From NCBI RefSeq assembly GCF_030035675.1, contig NC_084495.1, forward strand, positions 11,439,001 to 11,503,000: a DNA stretch of 64,000 nucleotides, in the 5' to 3' direction. Of the stretch, positions 45,131 to 55,234 are shown piece by piece. A program made the translations under genes and the position numbers. Position 1 is the first letter of the stretch. The number at the start of each line of letters is the position of its first letter. Below the pieces are notes generated by a model. It was not told the DNA's origin and did not search any database. It saw nothing but the letters and a program-made list of their open reading frames with translations. Source of the stretch: Rhineura floridana (lineage: Eukaryota; Chordata; Lepidosauria; Squamata; Rhineuridae).

Positions 45131-45780
45131 GGCTTCTAAAGAGGCAGGAGATTTCTCAGCAATCACACAGTAACCAAGGCATTATCCAGAGCCAGTCCAC
45201 AACAACGACAAAAGGGTCAGGCAAGCAGCAAGGTCAGAGCGGTCTAAGGTCACGATCCAAGCAGTCTGGGGCAAAGCAAGAAGGACAAGGAAAGAGGCAA
45301 GTCAGGGCTAGTCTGTGGTCAACAGGAGCTCAATAGACATGTCAGATACAGAGCTGATGCATATACATTGCTCCAGCAGCTCGTCCAGCCTGGAAATTGG
45401 GGTTTTGATCTGAAGCTGCTGGAACCACACTCTAACCCTCAGCTGACGCCTATTAATCCCTTTCAGCCAGACCTTTACTCCTGAGGAGTCTGGGCCTGCA
45501 GTAGGGCACTCCTCCCGATGAGCTGGGTCTCCAGCTGGCATTTGAGGTGGCATCTCTCCCTCGGGCTTGGGACCCGTTCAACCTCGATGTCAGAAGCCGA
45601 ACTTGCCCTGGGTGCAGATGGCCTTTTCTCAGCTTCATCACAAGACCCTGGCTCCTCACTCTCAGATGGAGGCTGACCCAGGGCTCGGTCCAAGACCGGA
45701 AGCTGCCTGGTCTTCCTCTGGGGAGGACTCCCCCCTCCCCCACGATGACTCTGCCAACTGGGACCTGACACCTGTTGATA
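45130..45780 (-). repeat. Unclassified repeat or retroelement fossil
   Basis: On the minus strand, composition and codon-like structure resemble the segment at 33,115-34,080. Several overlapping open frames of about 96-98 codons exist on both strands, with no domain I recognise. It could be an old LTR-type element or another mobile family. No end repeats were seen and it looks broken. Confidence 0.3.
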
Positions 45781-45814
45781 CCTTCAAGAAAGAAAACCCG
45801 TATGGTTCTGTTTT

Positions 45815-46195
45815 GGGGGTGGGGAGTCTTTTTCAGCCCAAGGGCTACATTCCTATGTGGGCATCCTCGGAGAGGGTGGAATTCTACATGTCAATAGTGG
45901 GCGTAGCCAGAAGCAAAAGTGGGCGGAGTAATGGATTTGCCGCTTATCTTTGTAGGCTACATTCCAGGCATGCCAAACTCAGAGGTTTCTATACACTCTC
46001 CTACACCTCCCCATCCTCCGTCAGGGCAAGCAAGAGGCATTATCACAGTTTGAGAACACATCCAACGCAGGCAAAAAAAAGCACTCAGAGCAGGGCTGGT
46101 GAGGGGCGTGGCCTTGGGAGACTTCTGGGGGCCAGACAGAGAGGCCTGGAGGGCTGCATTCGGCCCCTGGGCCTGAGGTTTCCAACTCCTGGGGA
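45815..46195. mobile_element. hAT-like DNA transposon remnant
   Basis: It shares gtagccagaagcaaaagtgg and gcggagtaatgg, plus aggcattatcac, with 13,760-14,236. The right end reads cctgggcctgaggtttccaa. No transposase ORF is seen. Confidence 0.5.
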
Positions 46196-46534
46196 TGCAA
46201 CATTTGCTATTGCTTCCCAAGAAGCTTCAGGAGTATTGGCCTCTGCGGTGGCTTGGAAGGATTGTTTTGGAAGTGTCACAAGAGCAACTCCTTTTAGTTT
46301 CTCTTTGCATTGCCAAGGGAAGATAGCGACAGGGTCCTCCAGCTGGCTAGGCTGCCTGTCCTTCTCCTTGTTCCTCTACCTGTCTTCCTTCTGTTGTATA
46401 ATGATACTCTCACGGAGCTGACCTCGCTTCCATTGATGCTGTGGTTGCTGAGCAGGAAAGACTCCTTGCAGGACAGGCTGGGACTTCTCAGAAGTATTAA
46501 ATGATGGCTCTAATAGCTAGTATATCAATTAAGG

Positions 46535-46650
46535 TTTTATTTTTATTTATTTTATTTATTTAATTACATTTTTAGACCGCCCTATAGCATTGAGCTCTCA
46601 GGGCAGTGTACAACAGGATAAAACACATTTAAAATACGATAAAATTTTAG
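46535..46650 (-). mobile_element. LINE 3' UTR remnant (L2-like)
   Basis: A (TTTA)n tail is followed by accgccctatagcattgagc and ctcagggcagtgtacaacag, then A-rich sequence. Reverse-strand L2-like 3' UTR. Confidence 0.65.
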
Positions 46651-46659
46651 TAAATTAGC

Positions 46660-47675
46660 AGAGTTTAGCTTAGTGTAGCTTGCTCATCTCTCTGTGCTGC
46701 ATGGGTGTGATTTTACCTGAGACAAAGCAAGCTTTTGCTTTGTTTTAAATCACTCATACTTAGACTTGTTTTCAAAATAAGAAAAGACTACTTTATTAAT
46801 AGAAATGCATACTGGATAGGAAAGGTACTATCTCTGTATAGCTAAGTTGGAGGCTGCAGTGACCATGCCTGGACATTGCCCCCCATCCTAGAGGAGAGGA
46901 AACAAAAAGAAGATGGCTCCTTCTCCTTCAATGGAGAGCAGAGAAAAGGTAAACAGGACAGTGAGTCAGAGATGAGAACAGCTCCCTGAGACATATCAGT
47001 TTACAAGGAAGGAAGACAGACTGAAAAGGTGAGCACAGGTCAGTGTCAGCCTAGCCAGCTAGGAGGACTATCTCTCTCCCCATGCACAGAGGACCAAATG
47101 GGAGTTGCTCTAAAATTAAGCAGCGCAAGGAGGAACTGAGTGACTAGCTGGGTGAAGTCCTTGAAAGAAAGCCAAGGCTGGGTGGATACTGAGAAACTGC
47201 AGGTACGGATGGAGGCAGAATCTTCGGCATCTGAAGTCTGGGTATGGAGAGCCAGGGAAGCAGTTCCACAACATCAGAAGAGAGGTGAGCAAAGGCAGGA
47301 AGCCTTTTTCCCATGCTGAAGGTGAGGAAAGAAAGCAGGTGGAGGCAGATGAGTTTGGTGTGTCAGTAGGTACCACTATCGGTGAGAAGTCAATAGCACA
47401 TCTTGACCAGGATCTGAGCTCTTTCGGTGTCTTTGGTTGTGGGGAAGACTAAGCGCGGAGCCCTAAACATGGAGGCGCATTCCTTTGAAATCACTAAGAA
47501 TTTCATCCAAGGGGAGATGACAAGGAGTGGTTTGCAAAAAGTACCTACCTGACCTTTTTAACCTTGGCTGTTGTGGAACTGCAGACAGTCTAAGTCAAAT
47601 ATATAAAAACAGAGTTGTGAATGTATTTTTTTAAATGTCAATAGCTGCCACCATTGGGCTACTACTGGGGTACAG
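46660..47675. other. No recognised feature
   Basis: Purine-rich DNA, with no conserved coding or repeat ends assigned. Confidence 0.35.
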
Positions 47676-47679
47676 CAGG

Positions 47680-47815
47680 GTTGGGGAACCTATAGCCTTT
47701 CAGGTGTTGTTCTACTGCCACTCTCATCATCCCTCAGCATTGGACATGCTGGCCGGGGCTGATGGGAACTTGAGTCCAGCAGCATCTGGAGGGTCACTGC
47801 TTCCCTATCCCTGGG
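47680..47815. repeat. ACTCCCATCA-type foldback MITE, diverged
   Basis: The left gggttggggaacctatagcc and right gcagcatctggagggtcact with tccctatccctggg are hAT-like in their ends; the core ctctcatcatccctcagc is degenerate. Confidence 0.6.
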
Positions 47816-48139
47816 CGACAGGCAGCTGGGCATATGGGAAGCTGAAGTTTAGGTCCTGGCAGGATTGAGACCAGATTGGAATGAAGCACCAGGTAGAGAG
47901 GTGAAAGCTTGGTTGTAGAGATGGAGAAAATTAAAAAAATATATTTTTAATGACTTTTCCTGGTGTTTTCCCCCTGGGTCTGCACATCTTGCATTGGGTT
48001 AGTTCCACAGGAGAGTCAATTAACGAGAGGCTATGCTAAGACATCCATCCAAAGGGGAGGTGGAACATCAGTACAGGCAAGCAACAGACAGACAAGCACA
48101 TGAGTATATAAGAAATTTAGCAGATTGTGAACGCTGTTG

Positions 48140-48425
48140 GTAATGTGTTGAATTTGCAGTGATGGCCACTGGCTGTAAATGGCTTTAAAAGGGGATTGGG
48201 CAAAAGCATGGAGAGGGGTGGGTCTTTCGGGGGCTGCAAGCCTTGGCAGCTAAATGGAGCCTCCACATTCCAAGGCAGTTTACCACTGAACACAATAGCA
48301 GAGCATGACTATTGACTTGAAGCCCTGCTTGTGGGCTTCCCAGAGGTATCTGGCTAGTCTCTGTGGGAAGCAGCATGCTGCAGATGTAGCCTGACCTTGT
48401 GGGGCTCTTATTATGTCCTTAAGAT
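48140..48425 (+). mobile_element. CR1-like LINE 3' end, old
   Basis: It contains atggctttaaaaggggattg, gcttgtgggcttcccagagg and tctgtgggaagcagcatgct, then ends gctcttattatgtcctta. Same family as 50,180 but diverged. Confidence 0.55.
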
Positions 48426-48784
48426 TAGCGATATCAGGATGAAAAGGTAGGCAGAGGTATCTTTTACAAGAGGATGGAGACATGTGGAAGACAAGGTCCC
48501 TAGGTCAAGATCCAGGCCTGATCTGGAAGCATTTGCAGCAATGTCACAGAAGGAACAATTTGGTTGCCTTGAGAATGAAGCCATGTTCGGTCATGGAAAT
48601 GCAACATTTCTCCTTCTTCCTTTGATCTTCAAGGGACCCCAATGTGCAGACCAGAAGTCATTTGACTAATCCTGACACTGATCCATGTAGCCTGGAAGGC
48701 TGTCCTCCACATGATGTCTATTCAATACTAATGGGGTTAAAGTTCTCTGACCAATTTGCCTTCATAGACATCCCACTTAGGGAT

Positions 48785-49210
48785 GGGTGAGAATTTCAGT
48801 TCAGCTTGCATTTAAAGCTGAACTTATCAAATCTGTACTTTCTGAAACAGCATGAGAACCGAATGCAGTCGTCCTTCAGCATTCACGCTTATTTGAATTT
48901 TGCAACCAAAATGTTCGGCAATCAAAATGTTGACAAAAATGCATATATTAAGGGAAAGTGTGCATAAAAAAGAATCCATGAGTTAAAATAACATGCAAAA
49001 GTGTATTATATGACAAGGAATGGCTTTCACAAATGTGTACATTAGTCAAAACTGCCTACAAAAATGTATTAGGAGAAATTTGCACTAAAATGCTGGTGAA
49101 ATTTCATTTTTTTTAAAAAAAATCATAAATTGTTGCAGAAATGTGGAGACGCGGACTGGAAAAATGAGAAATAGAGAGAACTGAAATTGACAGATCTTTC
49201 CATCTCTAAT
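48785..49210 (+). repeat. AT-rich interspersed repeat, about 425 bp
   Basis: The ends read agggatgggtgagaatttca and gacagatctttccatctct, an imperfect inverted pair. The interior shares many blocks in order with the reverse of 14,240-14,682. It is likely a nonautonomous DNA transposon. Confidence 0.6.
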
Positions 49211-49214
49211 GCCG

Positions 49215-50180
49215 TTGTCCCACGTACAAAATGTTGCACCTGCTATCTGCCTTGAAAGTGTATAAAATTATGCATGGCATTGAGAAAGTGGATAGAGAAA
49301 AGTTCTTCTCCCTCTCTCATAATACTAGAACTCGTGGACAATCAAAGAAGCTGAATGTTGGAAGATTCAGGACAGACAAAAGGAAGTACTTCTTTACTTT
49401 ATCCCAAATCTCTCCACGTGCTTCCTAAACCACTCTGCTGTGCTGCCAATATTCTCTACCTTGTAAGCTAATGCTGTGAGTTTTTCTCCAGATCAGTTTC
49501 CTACGTGACCCTACATGGGATCAGTTTCAGCTTTTGAGGCCTGTGGATGTGGACAGGGTGCTTGTGGCTATCCATCTGGCTTCCTCCCCTCTTGACTCTT
49601 GCCCAACCTGGCTAATTAGAGGACGCCAGTGAGGGAGTGACCAAGTGATCACCCAGTACCATGATTTGTGTCCAGAAAAGCACTGGGAGCCTCTGGTTGT
49701 GGCCAGTGTGCATCACTCCCCTGCCTGTTTGTTCAGCTGATGGGAGGGTTGGCAGGACCAACAGGGGCTGAGTGGTCCTCATAACACAAGAGGTGATGTT
49801 GGCAAGCTGAATGTTGGAAGATTCAGGACAGACAAAAGGAAGTACTTCTTTACTCAGCGCATAGTCAAACTATGGAATTTGCTCCCACAAGACGCAGTAA
49901 TGGCCACCAGCTTGGATGGCTTTAAAAGAAGATTAGACAAATTCATGGAGGACAGGGCTATCAATGGCTACTAGCCGTGATGGCTGTGCTCTGCCACCCT
50001 AGTCAGAGGCAGCATGCTTCTGAAAACCAGTTGCTGGAAGCCTTAGGAGGGGAGAGTGTTCTTGCACTCGGCTCCTGCTTGCGGGCTTCCCCCAGGCACC
50101 TGGTTGGCCGCTGTGAGAACAGGATGCTGGACTAGATGGGCCACTGGCCTGATCCAGCAGGCTCTTCTTATGTTCTTATG
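49215..50180 (+). mobile_element. CR1-like LINE C-terminus and 3' end, split by insertion
   Basis: The plus strand encodes LKVYKIMHGIEKVDREKFFS, LSHNTRTRG and KLNVGRFRTDKRKYFFT up to 49,398. After the insertion it resumes in sequence with ...IVKLWNLLPQDAVMATSLDG, FKRRLDKFMEDRAINGY and a stop. The 3' UTR ends ttcttatgttcttatg at 50,180. Because the two halves match with only the 51-bp block doubled, the intervening 405 bp is a clean later insertion. Confidence 0.88.
49399..49803. repeat. 405-bp inserted unit with 51-bp flanking duplication
   Basis: The unit begins ttatcccaaatctctccacg and ends caagaggtgatgttggc. It is flanked by an identical 51-bp direct repeat of the host LINE at 49,348-49,398 and 49,804-49,854. 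A copy with about five differences lies at 59,515-59,923. It has no recognised coding potential, inverted repeats or poly-A tail. Its identity is unknown. Confidence 0.9.
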
Positions 50181-50344
50181 AGCGAAGAGGAAGAGTTCCT
50201 TCAAATGCAAATGGCAGGAACGGTGAGCTCAGTCCAAATGGGGATCACAGCAAAGGAGACAAAAGGTTAAATCCTGCCTCCCTGTCCACCACACCAGGGT
50301 CCCAATCTCCATGTGGGCCTCCCACACATACTATTTATCCTTTA

Positions 50345-50570
50345 AAAACCTTTGCTATTATTATGATTATTTTCTCCAAGGAGCTCAAGGCAGCGTACGT
50401 TGTTCTCCCCCTCCTCATTTAATCCCCATAACAACCCTGTGAGGTAGGTTAGGCTGAGAGGCAGTGACTGGCCCAAGATCACCCAGTGAGTTTCATGCCT
50501 GAGTTGGGGATTCAAACCCTGGTCTCCCAAGTCCTGGTCGAGCACTCTAACCACTACACCATGCTGGGTG
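50345..50570 (-). mobile_element. tRNA-headed SINE variant
   Basis: The minus strand starts with cagcatggtgtagtggttag and cgaccaggacttgggagacc, then gaaactcactgggtgatctt. The tail is the ...ggggattaaatgaggagg... type rather than BovB, ending in an L2-like ttgagctccttggagaaa. It is related to 27,891. Confidence 0.7.
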
Positions 50571-50659
50571 TTTTGTGAATGACGTTTTATTAGTTTAGCT
50601 CTGCTGCATTTCCTGCCTCTCCTATGTCCTGGTGCTCAACAGTAGGGACCGGAATTCCC

Positions 50660-50860
50660 ACTGGGGGCTGGTTCATTAGGGCGAGCAGCGTAGTCCCCCA
50701 CCAACCTCAGTCTGCCATCAGCCACCTCCCACCTGATTACCTCCTTGCTTCCAACCAGTCAGGCTCTGCCTATCATTGGCTTTGGCTCCACCTATTGTGG
50801 ATCTCCTTGCCTTTCTCCCTACCAGTCCCACTGAGAATCAGCCAGAATTTCCTTCGCCTG
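50660..50860 (+). repeat. Unclassified repeat family A
   Basis: The blocks ccccaccaacctcagtctgc, tcattggctttggctccacc and ctccctaccagtcccactga are shared with 25,500 and 52,975. Confidence 0.5.
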
Positions 50861-51565
50861 CCCTGTATTGTAATGCAGTGGCCACTGGCAGTGTCTCCAA
50901 GAGAACCATTGGCTGCCATTGCTCTCCACCCTTCCACATCACCAATTTCTTGTCATGCTGGTCTTCCAGTCTGTGAATGCTCCTAAACAGACAGGAGAGC
51001 GCTGTGCCCTACATCCAAAGCCCCATGTATCCAACCATACACCAGTAAATTGGCATTTGCACATATTACTAGGGGCTACCGCCCCTGTGCACTTTGCACA
51101 TCGACCTCACCACCTAACCCCAGGAATGGCATTCCCAGGTACCCGTACCCTCCAGGCATTGCCACAAGGCCGCCACCACCACACTCATCTGATGCCGGCC
51201 TACCTCACTGCCACTCACGCTGGTCAGTCAGTCGCCTGCCCCCTTCACTCACACACTCGCTTGCCATACACCATCCTCACTCACTCGCTTCGTGCCTTGT
51301 CTGCCCAGCACCACCGCTTCTTGTCATGCTTTAATTTGCAGCGCCACCTGTCTGTGACCAAGCAAACTGCAGCATGATGACTTTTTACAGTTTTATGTAT
51401 ATAGGAGGATCAGAGATTCAGGAGACAAGTGATTCATATGGGCTGGCAAACATTTGAGGGTTGAAACAGGCAGGGCAAATTTAGGAACAATTATATCCTT
51501 CCTGGAAGTTACTACTGTGTAAGCTGAGAGCAAGACTGTGGCCACTGCTGCTTGTGTTCTTGGGA
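50860..51565. other. C-rich stretch, no recognised gene
   Basis: It contains ACTC/CACT-rich DNA near 51,240-51,290 and a 152-codon open frame at 50,919-51,377 with no recognisable domain. Low complexity explains the open frames. Confidence 0.35.
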
Positions 51566-51569
51566 GACA

Positions 51570-51766
51570 TAGGCACATAGGAAACTGCCTTATACCAAGC
51601 CAGACCATTGGCTAACTAGCTCAGTATTTTCTACACTGACTGGCAGCAGCTCTGCAGGGTTTCAGACGGGGGTCTCTCCCAGACTTACCTGGAGATGCCA
51701 GTGATTGAACCTGCGACCCTCTGCATGCAAAGCGGATGCTCTGCCACTGAACTACAGCCCTTCCTC
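51570..51766 (-). mobile_element. tRNA-headed SINE (gggctgtagctcagtgg type), near complete
   Basis: The minus strand reads agggctgtagttcagtgg at the head, then cgctttgcatgcagagggtc, ggttcaatcactggcatctc, and a body ending at taaggcagtttcctatgtgc. Well preserved. Confidence 0.82.
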
Positions 51767-52130
51767 AACACCCACGTGTTTTCCTGCCCTTAATTACATG
51801 GTAATCATGTCAGGGTTTGAACCACTGGCATGCAGTCATGAGAAAATCAGGGCTCATTTAGCCAAGGTGAGGGGGTGTGACCTGACCTCTGCTGAGAGTG
51901 GCAAAGGTATTTCAATTAGTCATGCTATCAGGAGATACAGTCTGAAGCTGGTGGTGTTCTGATTGCACAGGCAGGCTTTGAGGGTTGTGATCACTCCCCT
52001 TTCAGATTTTACTATCTAGAGCCACCCCCAGACATGTGGTGGCCACCCGCAAGTCACTTCACTACATAAAAGATGCTGTGTGTGGTCTGAAGGCACATGA
52101 GGCTACCACCTTGCTGAAGCTAAGGAGGCG

Positions 52131-52247
52131 CAGAGCTTGGAAAAGTTACTTTTTTAAAACTACAACTCCCATCAGCCCCAGCCAGCATGACCACTGGATT
52201 GGGCTGATGGCAGTTGTAGTTCAAAAAAGTAACTTTTCCAAGCTCTG
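52131..52247. mobile_element. hAT mini-element, 117-bp palindrome
   Basis: Ends are cagagcttggaaaagttact and agtaacttttccaagctctg, fully complementary over 20 bases. The core carries ctacaactcccatcagcc and gggctgatggcagttgtag. The ends match those of the 1.13-kb hAT at 31,486, while the core matches the foldback MITE family. No target duplication was identified. Confidence 0.75.
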
Positions 52248-52365
52248 CAGGATTGAGTCTGGCCAAACACATGAATGCTGCCTTGGGATCCACAATGGAA
52301 GATATCATGATGGGAATAAAATGTAAAATGGCTTTCTTCTGGCCTTAAAGCAGTTGTGAATCTTT

Positions 52366-52565
52366 CAAGAGAGGGCCATGGCTAAGGAAAAGCCATAGCT
52401 CAGTGACACTGCATGCAGAAGGTCCCCATTTCAACCTCTGCTAGCATCTCACAGGTAGATCTGTGAAATATTCCCTGCCTCAGACCCTGGAGAGAGACTG
52501 CCAGTTGGTGAACACAATACTGAGCAAAATGGACCAGTGGACTGCCTCGGTATACTGCAACTACC
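52366..52565 (+). mobile_element. tRNA-headed SINE, diverged
   Basis: The head ccatagctcagtgacactg and catgcagaaggtccccattt leads to a body with actgccagttggtgaacac and cagtggactgcctcgg. Confidence 0.65.
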
Positions 52566-52627
52566 TACCTATTTAAGGCAGTCCTTTATTCAGAAGTATG
52601 AGGACTAGAATCTTGCTTCGCTTTTAG

Positions 52628-52755
52628 GGGAAGGGCCATAGCTGACTGGCAAGAGCACCTTCTTTGCATGCAGGTTAAATCTCCAGGTAGGGCTGGACAG
52701 ACCGATGGTATAATGGTATACACTGGTATGAGTCAGTATAAGTCAATGCCTTTAG
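52628..52755 (+). mobile_element. tRNA-headed SINE, partial
   Basis: The head gggaagggccatagctgact and gcaccttctttgcatgcag leads to ctccaggtagggctggacag, then a shortened end. It lies 60 bp after the previous SINE in the same orientation. Confidence 0.6.
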
Positions 52756-52974
52756 GTAACCTGTTACGGGGGATCTTGATGGAACAGTGAGTCATGTGAT
52801 ATGAATGAATGAGCAGCACTTGATAGGACTGGTGTCACAAATTCTCATGGCTGGGCATCTGCTCAGGCCCAGACCTAGCACAGCTGCCTGAAGTCACTGG
52901 GGCGTCTCTAATTTCCCACTGGGAAAGCTGCTTGGTAGCAGTGAAGGTTGCTAAATGCAAGGGAGTTGAACATG

Positions 52975-53265
52975 GGAACCTCTGATGGGGAGGATGGTCC
53001 ACTAGGGCACACAGGGCGCTGCCCCACCAAACTCGGTCTGCCTTCAGCCAGTCCCCGCCTGCCTGCCTGTCTTCTCTCTTACATCCACTCCAAGGGGTGG
53101 TGCTTCCTATCAGCTTCCTCCTCCTTAGTCTCCGTGTGGCCCTTGTAGAGCTCAGCAGGGAGAAAGGGATGGGGACAAAATTTAGAATTAGTTGGCTCTG
53201 CCTGTCATTGGCTCTGGCGCCACCTACTTTTGAGCTCCCTGCCGTCCACCCCACTGGACCTCTGG
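52975..53265 (+). repeat. Unclassified repeat family A, best copy
   Basis: It contains ctgatggggaggatggtcca, ctgccccaccaaactcggtc, ggatggggacaaaatttaga and tcattggctctggcgccacc. It is the longest of the four copies. Confidence 0.55.
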
Positions 53266-53431
53266 GGTGATCTCCCATGTTCTGGTGGGTTCAGCAGCAG
53301 TGGAGGCACCTGTCTCTTACGCTCGTTTGTAGCCCTCCAGGTGACACCTAGAAGAGGGTAAAACAATTGTGAGAGGCACACTCCACTGATGTCCACCAAG
53401 AAATGGGACACCAGCCCAGAGCCTCTACAGC

Positions 53432-53555
53432 AGCCTTCCCCAAACTGCTGCCCTCCAAGTGTTTTGGACTACAAATTCCATCACCCAATGGTCAGGGATG
53501 ATGGGAGTTTTCATCTAAAACATCCAGAAGGTCACCAAGTTTGGGAAGGCTGCTC
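53432..53555. repeat. ACTCCCATCA-type foldback MITE
   Basis: The left agccttccccaaactgctgc and right aagtttgggaaggctgctc form outer arms; the core gggatgatgggagttttcat pairs with tggactacaaattccatcac. Confidence 0.7.
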
Positions 53556-53574
53556 TATATCTGTAGCTTGGGTA

Positions 53575-53690
53575 GAGAGTTTGTGGCCTTCAAGATGTTG
53601 CTGGACCACAACTCCCATCATTCACTATGCTGGCTGGGACTGATGGGAGTTGGGAGTCCAACAACACCTGGGGGCCACAGATTTCCCCTC
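53575..53690. repeat. ACTCCCATCA-type foldback MITE
   Basis: The left tttgtggccttcaagatgtt with ctggaccacaactcccatca pairs with gatgggagttgggagtccaa and acctgggggccacagat. It is 20 bp after the previous copy and just upstream of a CR1 element. Confidence 0.7.
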
Positions 53691-53699
53691 TCTTCTCTA

Positions 53700-54120
53700 T
53701 TATGGACTGGAAACAAAGCCCTGTGAGGAGAGATGGAAAGAACCGGGCACGTTTAGCCTGGAGAAGAGAAGACTGAGGGGAGATATGACAGCACTCTTCA
53801 AGTATTTGAAAGTTTGTCACACAGAGGAGGGCCAGGATCTCTTCTCGATCATCCCAGAGTGCAGGACACAGAACAATGGGCTCAAGTTGCAGGAAGCCAG
53901 ATTTTGGCTGAACTTCAGAAAAAACTTCCTGACTGTTAGAGCAGTTCAGCAATGGAACCAATGACCTAGGGAGGTGGTGGGCTCTCCAATACTGGAGGGC
54001 TTCAAGAGGCAGCTGGATAGTCATCTGTTGCTTTAATTTGTATTCCTGCATTGGGCAGGGAGTTGGACTCGATGGCCTTATATGCCCCTTCCAACTCTAC
54101 TATTCTATTATTCTGCTGTA
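53700..54120 (+). mobile_element. CR1 LINE C-terminus and 3' end
   Basis: The plus strand encodes TFSLEKRRLRGDMTALFKYL, HTEEGQDLFSIIPECRTQNN and RFWLNFRKNFLTVRAVQQWN, then the 3' UTR ccttccaactctactattc with the CR1-type terminal octamers. It is closely related to 38,905-39,365, in opposite orientation. Confidence 0.92.
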
Positions 54121-54124
54121 TATA

Positions 54125-54210
54125 AGCTAGATGCTCTTGGAGGTCACCGATTCATAGGGTCACCATAATTCGTAATCGACTTGAAGGCACATAACAACAA
54201 CAACAATATA
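54125..54210 (+). mobile_element. BovB-type SINE/LINE 3' tail
   Basis: The segment gatgctcttggaggtcaccg, ggtcaccataattcgtaatc, gacttgaaggcacataacaa and (CAA)n is the conserved end of BovB LINEs and BovB-tailed SINEs. No head is present. Confidence 0.75.
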
Positions 54211-54602
54211 AGCTAATGCCGGAAGTGCAAGGCAAATACTTTACCTGAATTCCTGCTATGCCAGTATTTGGTTGCAAAAAGAGGTGCTGACAAATAGGAC
54301 CTACAATGGTGGTAGGGGGAGATGGGGATGGATATCCATATTAGTACTCAGATTATGGGGGGAAGGGAGGGGGATCCTAAATGAAGTCCACAAGCCCTAT
54401 CTTAACTCTTCCCAATTTTGGACAGATCATGTCCCTCACCCCAGCCTTCCAAAAGCAGTGGCTTGCCTTGTTCTTAGGAGACATTTCCTCCCCCCCCAAA
54501 AAAAATCTCCCTGTTCTCTTAAAGTTTCTCCTATAATGTCAGCTTCTTTTTCTACATCTATTCTTCCTTCTCACACACACATCATCCCAACTGCTGGATG
54601 TA

Positions 54603-54905
54603 AAAGGTAAAGGTAAAGGTATCCCTGCACTTACAGTGCGAGTCGTTTCTGACTCTTAGGGTGACGTCTTGCGATGTTTACTAGGCAGACCGTATATATG
54701 GGGTGGGATTGCCAGTTCCTTCCCTGGCCTTTCTTTACCCCCCAGCGTATGCCGGGCACTCATTTTATGGATGGATGGAAGGCTGAGTGGACCTCGACCC
54801 CTTGTACCGGAGATTCGACTTCCTCCTTCCGTTGGAATCGAACTCCGGCCGTGAGCAGAGCTTCGGCTGCATTACCGCCGCTTACCACTCTGCGCCATGG
54901 AGGGT
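54603..54905 (-). mobile_element. Sauria SINE, near complete
   Basis: It is the same family as 8,131. The plus strand starts aaaaggtaaaggtaaaggta (tail tandem repeats), then gtgcgagtcgtttctgactc, and ends with the tRNA-like head ctctgcgccatgg. One small internal deletion (near 54,765) relative to the other copy. No obvious target duplication. Confidence 0.88.
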
Positions 54906-55061
54906 CTATGCACCAGCAAATATCAGCTGTTGTCCTCTCTTTGACTTATCCAACCACAACAATGTGGTCCAGCAACAAGGCAAATCTGTCATTTTCACCT
55001 TCTAACACTCTGCACGTTGAGGCAAGGGCCAAGTAAGAGGGATGCAGGAGATCCACTGTGC

Positions 55062-55132
55062 TAGCCCATACATGTCTACTTAATGTTGATTTCAATGGGC
55101 CTTACTCACAGGTAAGTGTGTAAAGGATTGTA
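55062..55132. repeat. Short palindromic MITE (ttactc...gagtaa type)
   Basis: It shows acatgtctacttaatgttga and gggccttactcacaggtaag with aaaggattgtatctcc. Confidence 0.5.
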
Positions 55133-55234
55133 TCTCCAATCACCTATTAAAATAGGCACCAGGGTTCTGGATTTAATTGGAGCCAAGAGGCTAGAGGTTG
55201 AGGCGTTCCCACATCACTTGTCCACGTCACGCAC

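Noticed and set aside
50919-51377. 152-codon His/Pro/Thr-rich open frame
   Set aside because: Explained by C-rich, CACT-type low complexity.
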